From Marisediminicola antarctica (lineage in GTDB: Bacteria; Actinomycetota; Actinomycetes; Actinomycetales; Microbacteriaceae), in the NCBI RefSeq assembly GCF_009930795.1, contig NZ_CP017146.1, forward strand, positions 2,294,001-2,358,000: a stretch of 64,000 bases of DNA, in the 5' to 3' direction. Position 1 is the first letter of the stretch. Each line of letters begins with the position of its first letter. Below, piece by piece: positions 44,977 through 53,588 of this stretch. The position numbers and the translations under genes are program-made. Below the pieces are notes generated by a model. That model was given only the letters and a program-made list of their open reading frames with translations, was not told the origin of the DNA and did no database searches.

Positions 44977-46431
44977 ATCACCACGACAGCTCAGCGCCCG
45001 GCCATCGGCACGCGCATCGACCGCTTCTTCTCGATCAGCAAGCGCGGGTCGACGACCAGCCGCGAGATTCGCGGCGGCCTCGTCACCTTCATGACGATGG
45101 CCTACATCGTAATCCTCAACCCGCTCATCCTCGGCGGATTCAGCGGCGACCAGGCCACGCTCGACGTCGAGGGCAACTGGCTCCAGGCCGGCCAGGTCGC
45201 GGCGGTCACCGCGCTCACCGCAGGCGTGATGACGATCCTCTTCGGGCTCGTCGCGAATCTCCCGTTCGGCCTCGCCGCCGGGCTCGGGATCAACTCGTTC
45301 CTTGCCGTGAGCGTCGTCGGGCAGGTCACCTGGGCCGAGGCGATGGGCCTCGTCGTCATCAACGGGCTTCTCATCGTCGTGCTGTCGGCGACGAGCCTGC
45401 GGGAGCTGATCTTCAAGGCGGTACCCGCGCAGCTGAAGACCGCGATCACCGTGGGCATCGGCCTGTTCATCGCGTTCATCGGCCTCGTCGACTCGGGCTT
45501 CGTGCGCTCGAGCGGAGCCGCGTCGCCGCCCGTTCAGCTCGGCGACGCGGGGTCGGTCACGACGATCCCCACGGTGATCTTCATCCTGGGCCTGCTCACC
45601 ATGGGTGTGCTGATGGCGCGCAAGGTCAGGGGGGCACTTCTCATCGGCATCCTCGCGACCACAGCGGTCGCGATCGCCGTGGAGGCGATTTTCAAGCTCG
45701 GGCCGTCGTTCTCCAACCCGGGTGGCTGGAGCCTCAACGCCCCGGTGATCCCTGAGTCAATCGTCTCGCTGCCCGACCTCAGCCTCATCGGTGCCTTCAG
45801 CTTCGGCGCGTTCGAGCGAATCGGAATCCTCGCGGCGGTGATGCTCGTGTTCACGCTCGTGTTCACCAACTTCTTCGATGCTGTCGGCACCCTCACCGGC
45901 CTCACCCGAGAAGCCGGCCTTGCCGATGCCAAGGGCAACTTCCCGCGGCTCAAGTCGGCGCTCATCATCGAGGGAATCGGCGCGGTGGCCGGCGGGGCGA
46001 CCTCGTCCTCATCGAACACGATCTTCATCGACTCCGCTGCCGGGGTCGGCGAGGGGGCACGCACGGGACTCGCCTCGGTCGTCACCGGCGGCATGTTCCT
46101 TCTCGCGATGTTCTTCACCCCGCTCACCCAGGTCGTGCCGCTCGAGGTGGCCGGTGCCGCCCTCGTCGTGGTCGGCGTGCTCATGATGTCGCAGATCAAG
46201 GAGATGGACTGGAGCGAGTTCTCGGCGTCGCTCCCGGTCTTCCTCACGATCATCGTGATGCCGCTCACCTACTCGATCGCGAACGGCATCGGCGTCGGCT
46301 TCATATCCTGGGTCGTCGTGCGCTCTCTCTCCGGCAAAGCGCGGGAAGTCTCGCCCCTGCTGTGGATCGTCGCCGCCGGATTCCTGGTCTATTTCGCCCG
46401 AGGACCGATCGAGATGCTCTTCGGCAGCTGA
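44977..46431 (+). CDS. NCS2-family purine permease (AzgA/PbuG type), apparent ATC start
   Basis: A 484-aa uptake protein for adenine, guanine or hypoxanthine with about 12 membrane segments. Motifs include LVTFMTMAYIVILNP, LPFGLAAGLGINSFLA, FVFTNFFDAVGTL-like (LVFTNFFDAVGTLTGL) and SSSSNTIFIDSAAGVGEGARTG. The conserved N-terminus TTTAQRPAIGTRIDRFF has no ATG, GTG or TTG before it in frame; the codon at the expected position is ATC (44977), 6 nt after GGAG. The first standard start (ATG 45091) would remove part of the first membrane segment. Promoter must lie in the 71 bp after the DUF2207 stop. Confidence 0.9.
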   Translation: MTTTAQRPAIGTRIDRFFSISKRGSTTSREIRGGLVTFMTMAYIVILNPLILGGFSGDQATLDVEGNWLQAGQVAAVTALTAGVMTILFGLVANLPFGLAAGLGINSFLAVSVVGQVTWAEAMGLVVINGLLIVVLSATSLRELIFKAVPAQLKTAITVGIGLFIAFIGLVDSGFVRSSGAASPPVQLGDAGSVTTIPTVIFILGLLTMGVLMARKVRGALLIGILATTAVAIAVEAIFKLGPSFSNPGGWSLNAPVIPESIVSLPDLSLIGAFSFGAFERIGILAAVMLVFTLVFTNFFDAVGTLTGLTREAGLADAKGNFPRLKSALIIEGIGAVAGGATSSSSNTIFIDSAAGVGEGARTGLASVVTGGMFLLAMFFTPLTQVVPLEVAGAALVVVGVLMMSQIKEMDWSEFSASLPVFLTIIVMPLTYSIANGIGVGFISWVVVRSLSGKAREVSPLLWIVAAGFLVYFARGPIEMLFGS

Positions 46432-46498
46432 ACGTTTTGCCCGCACTGGGGATAGGATTCCTCCGTTAGACGAACACGACGAGACCTAAGAGGTTGTT

Positions 46499-47185
46499 CT
46501 GTTACGAGTCATTAGCTACAACCTCCGCAAGAATGCGGCGAGCGGCGAACTCACCGATCTGGTCAACCGCTTCGACCTCGATGTGCTGTGCCTCCAGGAG
46601 TGCGACACGCTCGCCCTCCCGGCCGAATTGGACAACCTCCACCTGGCCGACTCGACGAAGCGAAACCGGCTCGGGCTCGCGGTCTACTACCGCAAGGACC
46701 GCTTCACCGCCATCTCCACCCAGGCGTTCGCGCTCAAGAAGTCCCTGCACGACAGGGTCCTCGCGCCAGCCCATGAGCGCCTGATCGGCACGCGCCTCAT
46801 CGATGACGAGTCGCAGCAGGAGCTCGTCGTCGCATCGTTCCACGCGGCGCCTCTCACCGCTCTGAACTCGCTGCGGCGCAACCAGATCAAGGCCGCGCAC
46901 GCTGAGCTGCGCGGCCTCGGTGACGTGCCGACCCTCATGGTCGGTGACTATAACTACCCGTACTTCAAGGACAACCTCACCGCGCGGGTCAAGGAGTCCG
47001 GCTACGCCCTGTCACTGAGCGACACGTCGACCTACACCCGATACAAGTTCTTCAAGGGGCACTTCGACTTCGTGACCTCGGTGGGCCTCGACATCGACAA
47101 TGTCGCGACGCTGCCGAGCGGCAGATCCGATCACATGCCGATCCTGGTCACGGCCCAGTACTCTGCGGCCGAGCACGTGGCCTGA
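46499..47185 (+). CDS. Endonuclease/exonuclease/phosphatase family protein, apparent CTG start
   Basis: A 228-aa EEP-fold protein. The conserved start LRVISYNLRKNAASGEL and LDVLCLQECD (catalytic Glu) lie upstream of any standard start; later come GDYNYPYF (Asp/Asn), and GRSDHMPIL (catalytic Asp-His). In-frame stop TAA at 46487 leaves only GAG, GTT, GTT and CTG before TTA-CGA; CTG 46499 is 6 nt after AAGAGG. The function may be DNA repair or phosphodiester hydrolysis; no signal peptide. Confidence 0.82.
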   Translation: MLRVISYNLRKNAASGELTDLVNRFDLDVLCLQECDTLALPAELDNLHLADSTKRNRLGLAVYYRKDRFTAISTQAFALKKSLHDRVLAPAHERLIGTRLIDDESQQELVVASFHAAPLTALNSLRRNQIKAAHAELRGLGDVPTLMVGDYNYPYFKDNLTARVKESGYALSLSDTSTYTRYKFFKGHFDFVTSVGLDIDNVATLPSGRSDHMPILVTAQYSAAEHVA

Positions 47186-47195
47186 AGCACGCCGC

Positions 47196-47217
47196 GCCTG
47201 AGGCACACCGCTCAGGC
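47196..47217. terminator. Bidirectional terminator between convergent genes
   Basis: Arms GCCTGAG (47196-47202) and CTCAGGC (47211-47217) with an 8-nt loop, between the EEP nuclease stop and the stop of the 82-aa gene. Short stem, so moderate confidence. Confidence 0.5.
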
Positions 47218-47460
47218 TGTGTTCGTCGCGTGCTCGCGACGTTCGACGGGGTGGGTCGTCACGATTGTCGTCGGCGTGACCAGTAGGAGGTCCAGTCCGC
47301 CCTCGTGCAGAAGCGGCACGAGTTCCGACCGACCGGCATCCGCCGTCTCACGCACCTGTTTAACGAAGATCTCGCTCATCCCGTGGTCGGTGTGGAACTC
47401 GCGACCGCCCCAGTGGATGCGGACGTGCCGCTCGAAAAGCCTGCGCTGCTTGAGGGTCAT
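47212..47460 (-). CDS. Hypothetical 82-aa protein divergent from hsp20
   Basis: MTLKQRRLFERHVRIHWGG..., rich in His and charged residues, with no membrane segment. GAAGAG upstream of ATG 47460. I do not recognise the family. It shares its upstream region, and possibly the two DosR-like boxes, with the hsp20 gene, so it may be co-regulated under oxygen limitation or nitric oxide. Confidence 0.65.
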   Translation of the reverse strand: MTLKQRRLFERHVRIHWGGREFHTDHGMSEIFVKQVRETADAGRSELVPLLHEGGLDLLLVTPTTIVTTHPVERREHATNTA

Positions 47461-47495
47461 CTCTTCACTGTGCGCGCTGGTGTTGCCGGTAAGTA

Positions 47496-47509
47496 GGGGC
47501 TTTCGTCCC
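47496..47509. promoter_or_regulatory. DosR-like box 1
   Basis: GGGGCTTTCGTCCC agrees with the core of the dormancy (DosR/DevR) consensus GGGACTWWAGTCCC at 12 of 14 positions. It lies between the 82-aa gene and hsp20. Confidence 0.6.
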
Positions 47510-47534
47510 TGCAACGGCGCGGTGGAGGCATCGC

Positions 47535-47548
47535 GGGACTTTGTTCCC
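47535..47548. promoter_or_regulatory. DosR-like box 2
   Basis: GGGACTTTGTTCCC agrees with the same 14-bp core at 12 positions, 39 bp after box 1. Paired boxes upstream of an alpha-crystallin gene are the classic DosR regulon layout (hspX in mycobacteria). Confidence 0.6.
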
Positions 47549-47665
47549 TGTTCCGCCGCCGCCCGTCGGGATGCACTTGATCTCGCGACCGTCGGTCCGG
47601 CTCGGATCCGGTGCGAACACAACCCGGTGCGATAACACCCGGGTCTGAACACAAGGAGACCCACC

Positions 47666-48079
47666 ATGACAGACATCGTGAGACGAACCTCTCGCGAGGT
47701 ATTCGACCCGATCCGCCGCTTCATCGAGGGCGACTGGGAGTCGGGCACGATTCGCGTTGAGGAGTTCGTGGACGGCACCACGCAGGTCGTGCGCGCCGAG
47801 ATGCCGGGCATTGACCTCGAGAAGGATGTCGATGTCTCGGTCACCAACGGCGTGCTGCACATCAGGGCGCAGCGCGAGGAGAAGAGCGAGGAGAAATCCA
47901 AGGACGGCTACCGCTCGGAGTTCCGATACGGCTCCTTCACCCGCGACATCCCCCTGCCCGACGGCATCAAGGACGACGAGGTCACCGCGTCGTACCGCGA
48001 TGGGGTGCTCGAGGTCAGGGCACCGGTTCCGCCGCAGGCCGAGACACAGTCCCGAAAGGTGCAGATCACTCGCGCCTAG
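47666..48079 (+). CDS. Hsp20 / alpha-crystallin family small heat-shock protein
   Basis: A 137-aa ATP-independent chaperone. The alpha-crystallin domain spans about residues 30-125: RVEEFVDGTTQVVRAEMPGI, then YGSFTRDIPLPDGI and GVLEVRAPVP. AAGGAG lies 8 nt before ATG. Resembles mycobacterial HspX-type proteins, and two DosR-like boxes lie in the 205-bp upstream region, suggesting induction by hypoxia-type signals. No HspR-type HAIR sequence was seen. Confidence 0.93.
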   Translation: MTDIVRRTSREVFDPIRRFIEGDWESGTIRVEEFVDGTTQVVRAEMPGIDLEKDVDVSVTNGVLHIRAQREEKSEEKSKDGYRSEFRYGSFTRDIPLPDGIKDDEVTASYRDGVLEVRAPVPPQAETQSRKVQITRA

Positions 48080-48102
48080 CCGAGTGAGAAGCAGCGAACC
48101 AG

Positions 48103-49664
48103 GTGGCGAGCCACGTTGAGCGGTACCGGCAGGTTGCGGTCGTGCTTACGCGGCACGGGCTCGGCTTTCTTGCCGGCGTCGGCGGGCTCGACCGGTGGGC
48201 AGGCCTGCGCCACTTGGTCGCGCGGGTTGAGTACGGGGGCGAGCGGATCGGCAACCCGGAACGGCTGCGGCGTGCCCTCGAGGAGCTCGGCCCCACCGAT
48301 CTCCATCGATACGGTGCGCACCGTCATCACCGAGGAACTCGGCACGCCTCCGGAAGAGTTCTTCTCCTCCTTCGACCCCACCCCGTTGGCGAGCGCGTCG
48401 ATCGGCCAGGCCCACGCGGCGACGATGCTCGATGCGACACCGGTCGTGGTGAAGGTGCAGCGGCCGGGGGTAATCGCCGAGGCAAACCTCGACCTGGAGG
48501 TGCTGCAGAACCTCTCGGCGCAGGCGAGCAGACACTGGGAGCTCGCCGCCGACTACAACCTGACAGGAATCGCTGCGGAGTTCGCGCGCACTATGCGGGA
48601 AGAACTGGACTACTTGCACGAGGCGCGCAACGCCGAACGCTTCGCTCACAACTTCGCGGGCGATCCCAGCATCCACATCCCCCGGATCATCTGGGGTGCG
48701 ACCACCTCGCGGGTCATCACCCTCGAGCGGATCATCGGCCTGAACGTCGGCGACGCGGATGCGCTCGATCGCGAGGGGATCGACCGTCGTCAACTGATTG
48801 AGCGCGCGGTCGCCGCGATCACGCAGATGGTCCTCGTCGACGGGTTCGTCCACGCCGATCCGCACCCGGGCAACCTCCTCGTCGAGCCCGACGGAGGCAT
48901 TGGGCTCATCGACTTCGGCATGGTGTGCGTCATCGACGAACAGCTCCGCGAGCAGATCACCGACCTCTTGCTCGCCCTCACCCGCAACGACCCCAACCGG
49001 ATCGGTGCGGCCCTGATCGAACTGTCCGTCGCCCGCGGGGTCGGTCGATCGGGACAAGCTGCGGGGCGACTTCGCGCAGTACATCGCGATGTACCGGGGC
49101 CGCGCGATCGGCGAGCTCGAGATGGGACCGCTGGAAAGCCGTCTGCTCGCGATCCTGCGCGACCACCGCTTCCAGCTGAGGCCGGAGATGGTCATCGTGC
49201 TCAAGATGCTCCTGATGGTCGAGGGGATGGGCATCCGCCTCGACCCCGAATTCAGCCTCGGCCAGGCACTCGCACCCCATGCCGCACGGCTGACCGCCGA
49301 GTGCTTCTCGGTGATGGCGATTGCCCGCCGACTGGCGCGAGCCGGCGTCGACGTCGCGAAGCTGGGCTGGGGGGCTGCCGGAACGCATCCGCAATCTCTT
49401 CGACCTGATCGACCCGAACGGCATCGAAGTCCACGTCCGCGCGGCGACGCTCGACCCCCTCGTCACCCGGGTCGAGCGGATCGGCCCCGGGTCATCGCTG
49501 CGGCGTTCGTCCGGGGGATCGGCGAGCTGACCGCGGGCGACCCGACCCGCTGGCGGATCTGGAACGGTCGACTCATGGGTGTCGGCCCGCGCGCGGCGAG
49601 CATCCTGAGCGCCTACCTCGCCTGGACCTCGCGCCTGACCTCCCGACGCGAGAGCGGAGGATGA
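48103..49664 (+). pseudogene. Broken ABC1/UbiB-family atypical kinase
   Basis: Homology to UbiB/AarF/ABC1 kinases runs through three reading frames. The N-terminus (VERYRQVAVVLTRHGLGFLA..., RRALEELGPT) is in one frame to about 48295; the next piece resumes at DTVRTVITEELGTPPEEFF without the usual KLGQ segment, so about 30 codons are missing. The kinase core is intact (SIGQAHAA, VVVKVQRPG, DGFVHADPHPGN, LIDFGM) to about 49040, then the frame shifts to DKLRGDFAQYIAMYRG, again near a G6 run at 49369-49374, and again near 49490. Ubiquinone-type regulators or lipid-linked functions are known for the family, but this copy is not functional as read. Confidence 0.85.
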
Positions 49665-49723
49665 CATCGGGATCAGCTCGCGCGGCACGAGAACATTTGT
49701 CACCGCACGGGCGACACGAAACA

Positions 49724-49755
49724 GGGCCGGACCCGACTTTCGTCGGGCCCGGCCC
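49724..49755. terminator. Terminator before the secreted protein gene
   Basis: Arms GGGCCGGACCCGAC and GTCGGGCCCGGCCC (14 bp, one G-T pair) with a TTTC loop. It can end transcription from the left or of the gene at 49772 from the right. Confidence 0.8.
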
Positions 49756-49771
49756 CCGGGTAAATCGTCGG

Positions 49772-50473
49772 CTAGTGCAGCACGCCGCAGGCGACCGGGT
49801 CGGTCACCTCAGCCGGCAACGACGGGTCGAGTTCGCTCGCGCCTTCGCCACTGAGGCTGTAGATGCTGTCGTCGTTGTAGTCGATTCCGTGAATCACAAC
49901 CACACCCTCTCCCGCACGGACCGCCTCGGCGATCTGCTTGGCCGTTCCGACACCGCCGTCGGCGCCGGTCCCGGCGACGTCAGTGAACTTGATGTTGGAG
50001 CGGCTGTAGTGGAACATGCCGTGCTTCGCGACGGGGAAACGGTCGACTGCAAGGGCGCTCGCGGGGCTCGTGTCGCCCGTCGTGGTGAGCGAGACGACGA
50101 TAGGTCCGTACGCGGGCACACCTTCGACGGTGTTCAGGCGACCGTCCTTGTTGGCGTCCTGGGCAAGGGTCGGGCATTCGTGCAGCGCCTGATCGCCGAA
50201 GTGGATGTGCTGCGCGTGCGGGGCGTCCGGGGTGAGACCCATTGCGTTCACCTCGATGTGCTTGATTTTCTTGTTGCGCACGAGCGCGCTCGCGGTTCCC
50301 GATACTCCGGAGTGGTTGAGTTCGCTCAGCGTTGCGGTGAGGGTGACGTTCTTGCCTGCGCCTTTTCCTTGCGGCCCTTCGGGGTTGTGGGCTGATGCTG
50401 CACTTGCTCCGACCGACGTCGCTGCGAACAGCATCAAGACTGTTGCGCCGAGGGTCGTCATTGACTTCTTCAT
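49772..50473 (-). CDS. Secreted protein with SOD-like/CHRD-like fold and an EF-hand-type loop
   Basis: A 233-aa exported protein. A signal peptide of about 28 residues ends ASAASA. The mature part has beta-strand repeats and HAQHIHFGDQALHECP, like CHRD or Cu-Zn-SOD-related secreted proteins, and a calcium-binding type loop DANKDGRLNTVEG (D-x-N-x-D-G pattern). There is no full set of SOD metal histidines, so enzyme activity is doubtful. AGGAG upstream. Role unknown. Confidence 0.7.
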   Translation of the reverse strand: MKKSMTTLGATVLMLFAATSVGASAASAHNPEGPQGKGAGKNVTLTATLSELNHSGVSGTASALVRNKKIKHIEVNAMGLTPDAPHAQHIHFGDQALHECPTLAQDANKDGRLNTVEGVPAYGPIVVSLTTTGDTSPASALAVDRFPVAKHGMFHYSRSNIKFTDVAGTGADGGVGTAKQIAEAVRAGEGVVVIHGIDYNDDSIYSLSGEGASELDPSLPAEVTDPVACGVLH

Positions 50474-50587
50474 AGTGGGTTGCTCCTAGGTAAGCGATCT
50501 GCGGGCGGGGTCCCGCGGGTCACACAGTGTTCGGAGCCCTCGCGCACATGGATTGGGATCGAACGCCGCGGCATAGGTCAGGTCAGG

Positions 50588-51470
50588 TCACCCCGCCATC
50601 GTCGCCCGCGTATATCCGACCGACTTCCACCTCTGAGCCGGATCCAACCAGGGCGGGGCGAGCAGCCAGGGCTTGCCGTTGACCATCGTCAGCGTGAACT
50701 CGGAGGCGTGCAGCCAGGTGTGGTGGGTACTGCACAGAAGCACACCATTGTCGATGTTGGTCTCGCCGCCCGCCTCATACTCGGTCACATGATGGGCGTC
50801 ACACCATCCCGGTGGTGCCCCGCAGTTGATGACACAGCCGCCGTCACGGACCGCGAGCGCCTTGCGTTGGGCCGTCGAGAACAGGCGCTCCGGGCGCCCG
50901 AGATGGAGCACCTCGCCGTCGTCGCCGAGCACGATCTTCCGGTGTCCTCCACGTCTGGGTGCCTCGGGCGATGTCCTCCTCGCTGAGGAAGCGAGGCGTG
51001 GCGCCCGGCGCCGAGGCATCCGAGAAGGCAGCGCGCAGCAGCGCGGCGGAGGTGGGGTCGAGCGCGCCGGAGAACGGCGTCATCCCCTCCACCTCGCGGC
51101 CGAGGGAGAACCGCCGTCGGGCGCGAAGCACCTCTTCCCGGGGCTCGGCGCCGTCGGGATCGGGCGCCTCCCGCCACACCCGCGCGTGGAGGCCGACTAT
51201 GTCGGCAGGCTCGACCGCCGCAGTGTCGACGAGGGACTGCTCCGCCGCAGCATTCACCCCCAGCTGGCCCGCGGTCAGCGCCGCGGCAACGATCGGGAAG
51301 GCCGCGGGGAGCTGCCGCCCATCCAGCGCCCGGCGGGGGCGCACGGCGGCACCGAGCCGGATGCGCCGCGCGGCCTCGGCCTGCGACACCCGGGTGAGGT
51401 GCTCGATGAGGTGCACGGGCCGGCGGTGGCGGAGGCGACAGGAGAGCCCCTCGGACAGCGAAAGCGGGTG
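50588..51470 (-). pseudogene. Remnant of a DUF222-HNH endonuclease gene
   Basis: The DUF222 part (PVHLIEHLTRVSQAEAARRI..., FLSEEDIARGTQTW) is in one frame; the HNH part (GHRKIVLGDDGEVLHLGRP, CDAHHVTEYEAGG, LLCSTHHTWLH) continues in another from about 50960. The middle of the usual protein (some 80-100 residues) and the N-terminus are missing. Such HNH proteins are present in many copies in Microbacteriaceae; this one is decayed although the HNH motif is intact. Confidence 0.82.
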
Positions 51471-51540
51471 CCCACGGCGGCAGGCACACCGGGACGAAGG
51501 TCCCTTACCTCGCGGGAATCGGCGGCTCAGGCTTGAGCAC

Positions 51541-52944
51541 ATGAGATCTCAGTTGCGCCACACCGTCGTGGCAATCCTTGCTCTCGCGGGCATCATGCTC
51601 TCCGCTGCTCCGGCCGCGGCGCAGCCGATACCGACACCCCTGGACCGGTACGGCACCGCCGCCGCTGCCGCGTTCGAGGCCTTCCCTGGTGGCTCGAACG
51701 TGGCCATCCTCGCGTCGGGGGAGAACTTCCCGGATGCCCTGGCCGCGGCACCGCTCGCCGCTTTCTACGACGCGCCGATCCTGCTGACGCAGATGGCGTC
51801 GCTTCCGCCGGTCACGGCGGCGGCGCTGGTCGAGCTCGGCGTCGCCGATGTGATCGTCATGGGCGGCCCCGGCGCCGTCAGCTTCGCGATCAGCAACGCC
51901 CTCGAGCTGAACTACCAGGTGGGCCGCGTCGCCGGTGACGATCGCTACGGCACCGCCGCACAGGCCGCGCGCGACGCGTTCCCCGCGGGCGCCGGCGTTG
52001 CGGTACTGGCATCGGGCGAGAACTTTCCGGATGCGCTGGCTGCGGCACCGCTCGCCGCGTTCTACGACGCGCCCATCCTGCTGACCGGACGAACGACCAT
52101 CCCGCCGGTGACCGCCGCTGCCCTCGCCGATCTGGGCGTCGCCGACGTGATCATCATGGGCGGCCCCGGCGCAGTCAGCTTCGCGGTCAGCAACGCGCTC
52201 GAACTCGACTACCAAGTGAGCCGCGTCGCCGGTGACGACCGCTACGGCACCGCCGCACAGGCCGCCCTCGACGCGTTCCCCGCCGGGGCCAGCGTGGCTG
52301 TCCTCGCGTCAGGGGAGAACTTCCCCGACGCGCTCGCCGCCGCACCGCTCGCTGCGTTGTACAACGCGCCGATTCTGCTCACCGGCGGATCCGCCCTCCC
52401 GCCGGTGACGGCCGCAGTCCTGGCTGATCTGGGCGTCGCCGACGTGATCATCATGGGCGGCCCCGGGGCTGTCAGCTTGGCTGTCAGCAACGCGCTCGAA
52501 CTCGACTATCAGGTAACCAGAGTCGCGGGGGGATCTGGTGTCACCCGCACCGTTCAGGTGTTCTTCGCGAACACCTCGCTCGGGGCCGAGTGCGACGACG
52601 TGTTCCCCGTGCCGCGCACCGTCGACGCCGCCGCGCCGCTCCGGCCTGCCCTCGAGGCCCTGCTCGCGGGTCCCACCCCGGCGGAGCAGGCCGTCGGCTA
52701 CGGCGGGTGGTTCTCGTCGGCCACAGAAGGGACGCTCAACGACGTCAGCATCCAGTCCCGCATCGCCTACGCCGATTTCGACGATCTGCGCGCCATCATC
52801 CCGAACGCGTCGACCTCCTGCGGATCGGCGGGTTTGCTCTCCCAACTCGACTCGACGGCGACGCAGTTCGACATCGTCGATGACGCCCGGTACTCACTCC
52901 TCGGTTCCGAGGTCGAGTTCGCCGAGTGGCTCCAACTGGGCTGA
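51541..52944 (+). CDS. Surface protein with three CWB2 repeats and a GerMN domain
   Basis: A 467-aa exported protein. A signal peptide (to about AAPAAAQP, residue 27) is followed by three 99-residue cell-wall-binding type 2 repeats (DRYGTAAxAA, NFPDALAAAPLAAFYDAPILLT, ADVIIMGGPGAVS) and a C-terminal GerMN domain (TVQVFFANTSLGAECDDVFP, ALEALLAGPTPAEQA). CWB2 repeats bind wall polymers; GerMN is found in spore-germination and lipoprotein contexts. The GTG-free ATG 51541 gives the signal peptide directly. Convergent 51-bp overlap with the TetR gene. Confidence 0.9.
   Translation: MRSQLRHTVVAILALAGIMLSAAPAAAQPIPTPLDRYGTAAAAAFEAFPGGSNVAILASGENFPDALAAAPLAAFYDAPILLTQMASLPPVTAAALVELGVADVIVMGGPGAVSFAISNALELNYQVGRVAGDDRYGTAAQAARDAFPAGAGVAVLASGENFPDALAAAPLAAFYDAPILLTGRTTIPPVTAAALADLGVADVIIMGGPGAVSFAVSNALELDYQVSRVAGDDRYGTAAQAALDAFPAGASVAVLASGENFPDALAAAPLAALYNAPILLTGGSALPPVTAAVLADLGVADVIIMGGPGAVSLAVSNALELDYQVTRVAGGSGVTRTVQVFFANTSLGAECDDVFPVPRTVDAAAPLRPALEALLAGPTPAEQAVGYGGWFSSATEGTLNDVSIQSRIAYADFDDLRAIIPNASTSCGSAGLLSQLDSTATQFDIVDDARYSLLGSEVEFAEWLQLG
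51643..52533 (+). repeat. Three 297-bp in-gene tandem repeats (CWB2 units)
   Basis: Units start at 51643, 51940 and 52237, exactly 297 bp apart, with long identical blocks such as TTCCCGGATGCCCTGGCC-like stretches. They could recombine and change repeat number in frame. Confidence 0.9.
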
Positions 52945-53586
52945 CCGAACCGATGAGGCAACCGTAGTCGGGTGGCCCGCGATTATCTCGAGGTTCGCAA
53001 CTAGCGCGGCGATCCCTGCGTCGAAGGCCGTATCGGCTCGCTTGCCTGCCAGGCCGCCGCCGTGGAGCGCCTCGTGGAAGGCCGGATGCGGCTGCGGCTG
53101 CGTGACCCACGCCGGGACGGGAGACGCGGCGTCCATCGCGGAGCCGAGCATGTAGCTGTCGATGACCGAGACCGCGACGATCACCTCCCGGGAGTCGAAC
53201 CCGTTGGCGGCGAGCAGCGCCGCGAGGCGCTCGTAGATCTCGAGGGTCGCATCGTCGGTCACGGCCTCGCCCACGAAGATCGGAATCGCCTTCGCATGCA
53301 GCGCGAGTGCGGCGCGATAGATCCTCGCCCACCGCACCACCTGCTCCCGCCAGGCCCCCTCGCCGGGCGGAAAACCGTCCTGTGCCAGCACGTCAGCGCT
53401 GATGAGCGATCTCATCCCGTTGATGATCTCGGGGCGGCCCTGAACATGGTGGTAGATCGATGAGGGGCTCACCCCCAACCGGCGGGCGAGACGCGGCAGT
53501 GTGAAGTCGCCTCGCTCGTCGACGAGTTCGAGCGCGGCGCGGCAGATCTTCTCCGGGGAGAGCAGCGGGCTGAGCGGCCTGCCCAT
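52894..53586 (-). CDS. TetR-family transcriptional regulator
   Basis: A 230-aa repressor. The HTH is FTLPRLARRLGVSPSSIYHHV (about residues 29-49), followed by a TetR C-terminal ligand domain. It precedes, 3 bp away, nothing on its own strand downstream; upstream on the same strand lies the alcohol dehydrogenase-permease operon, whose end it adjoins, so it may regulate that operon. Its last 51 bp overlap the CWB2 gene. Confidence 0.88.
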   Translation of the reverse strand: MGRPLSPLLSPEKICRAALELVDERGDFTLPRLARRLGVSPSSIYHHVQGRPEIINGMRSLISADVLAQDGFPPGEGAWREQVVRWARIYRAALALHAKAIPIFVGEAVTDDATLEIYERLAALLAANGFDSREVIVAVSVIDSYMLGSAMDAASPVPAWVTQPQPHPAFHEALHGGGLAGKRADTAFDAGIAALVANLEIIAGHPTTVASSVRSAQLEPLGELDLGTEE

Positions 53587-53588
53587 GG

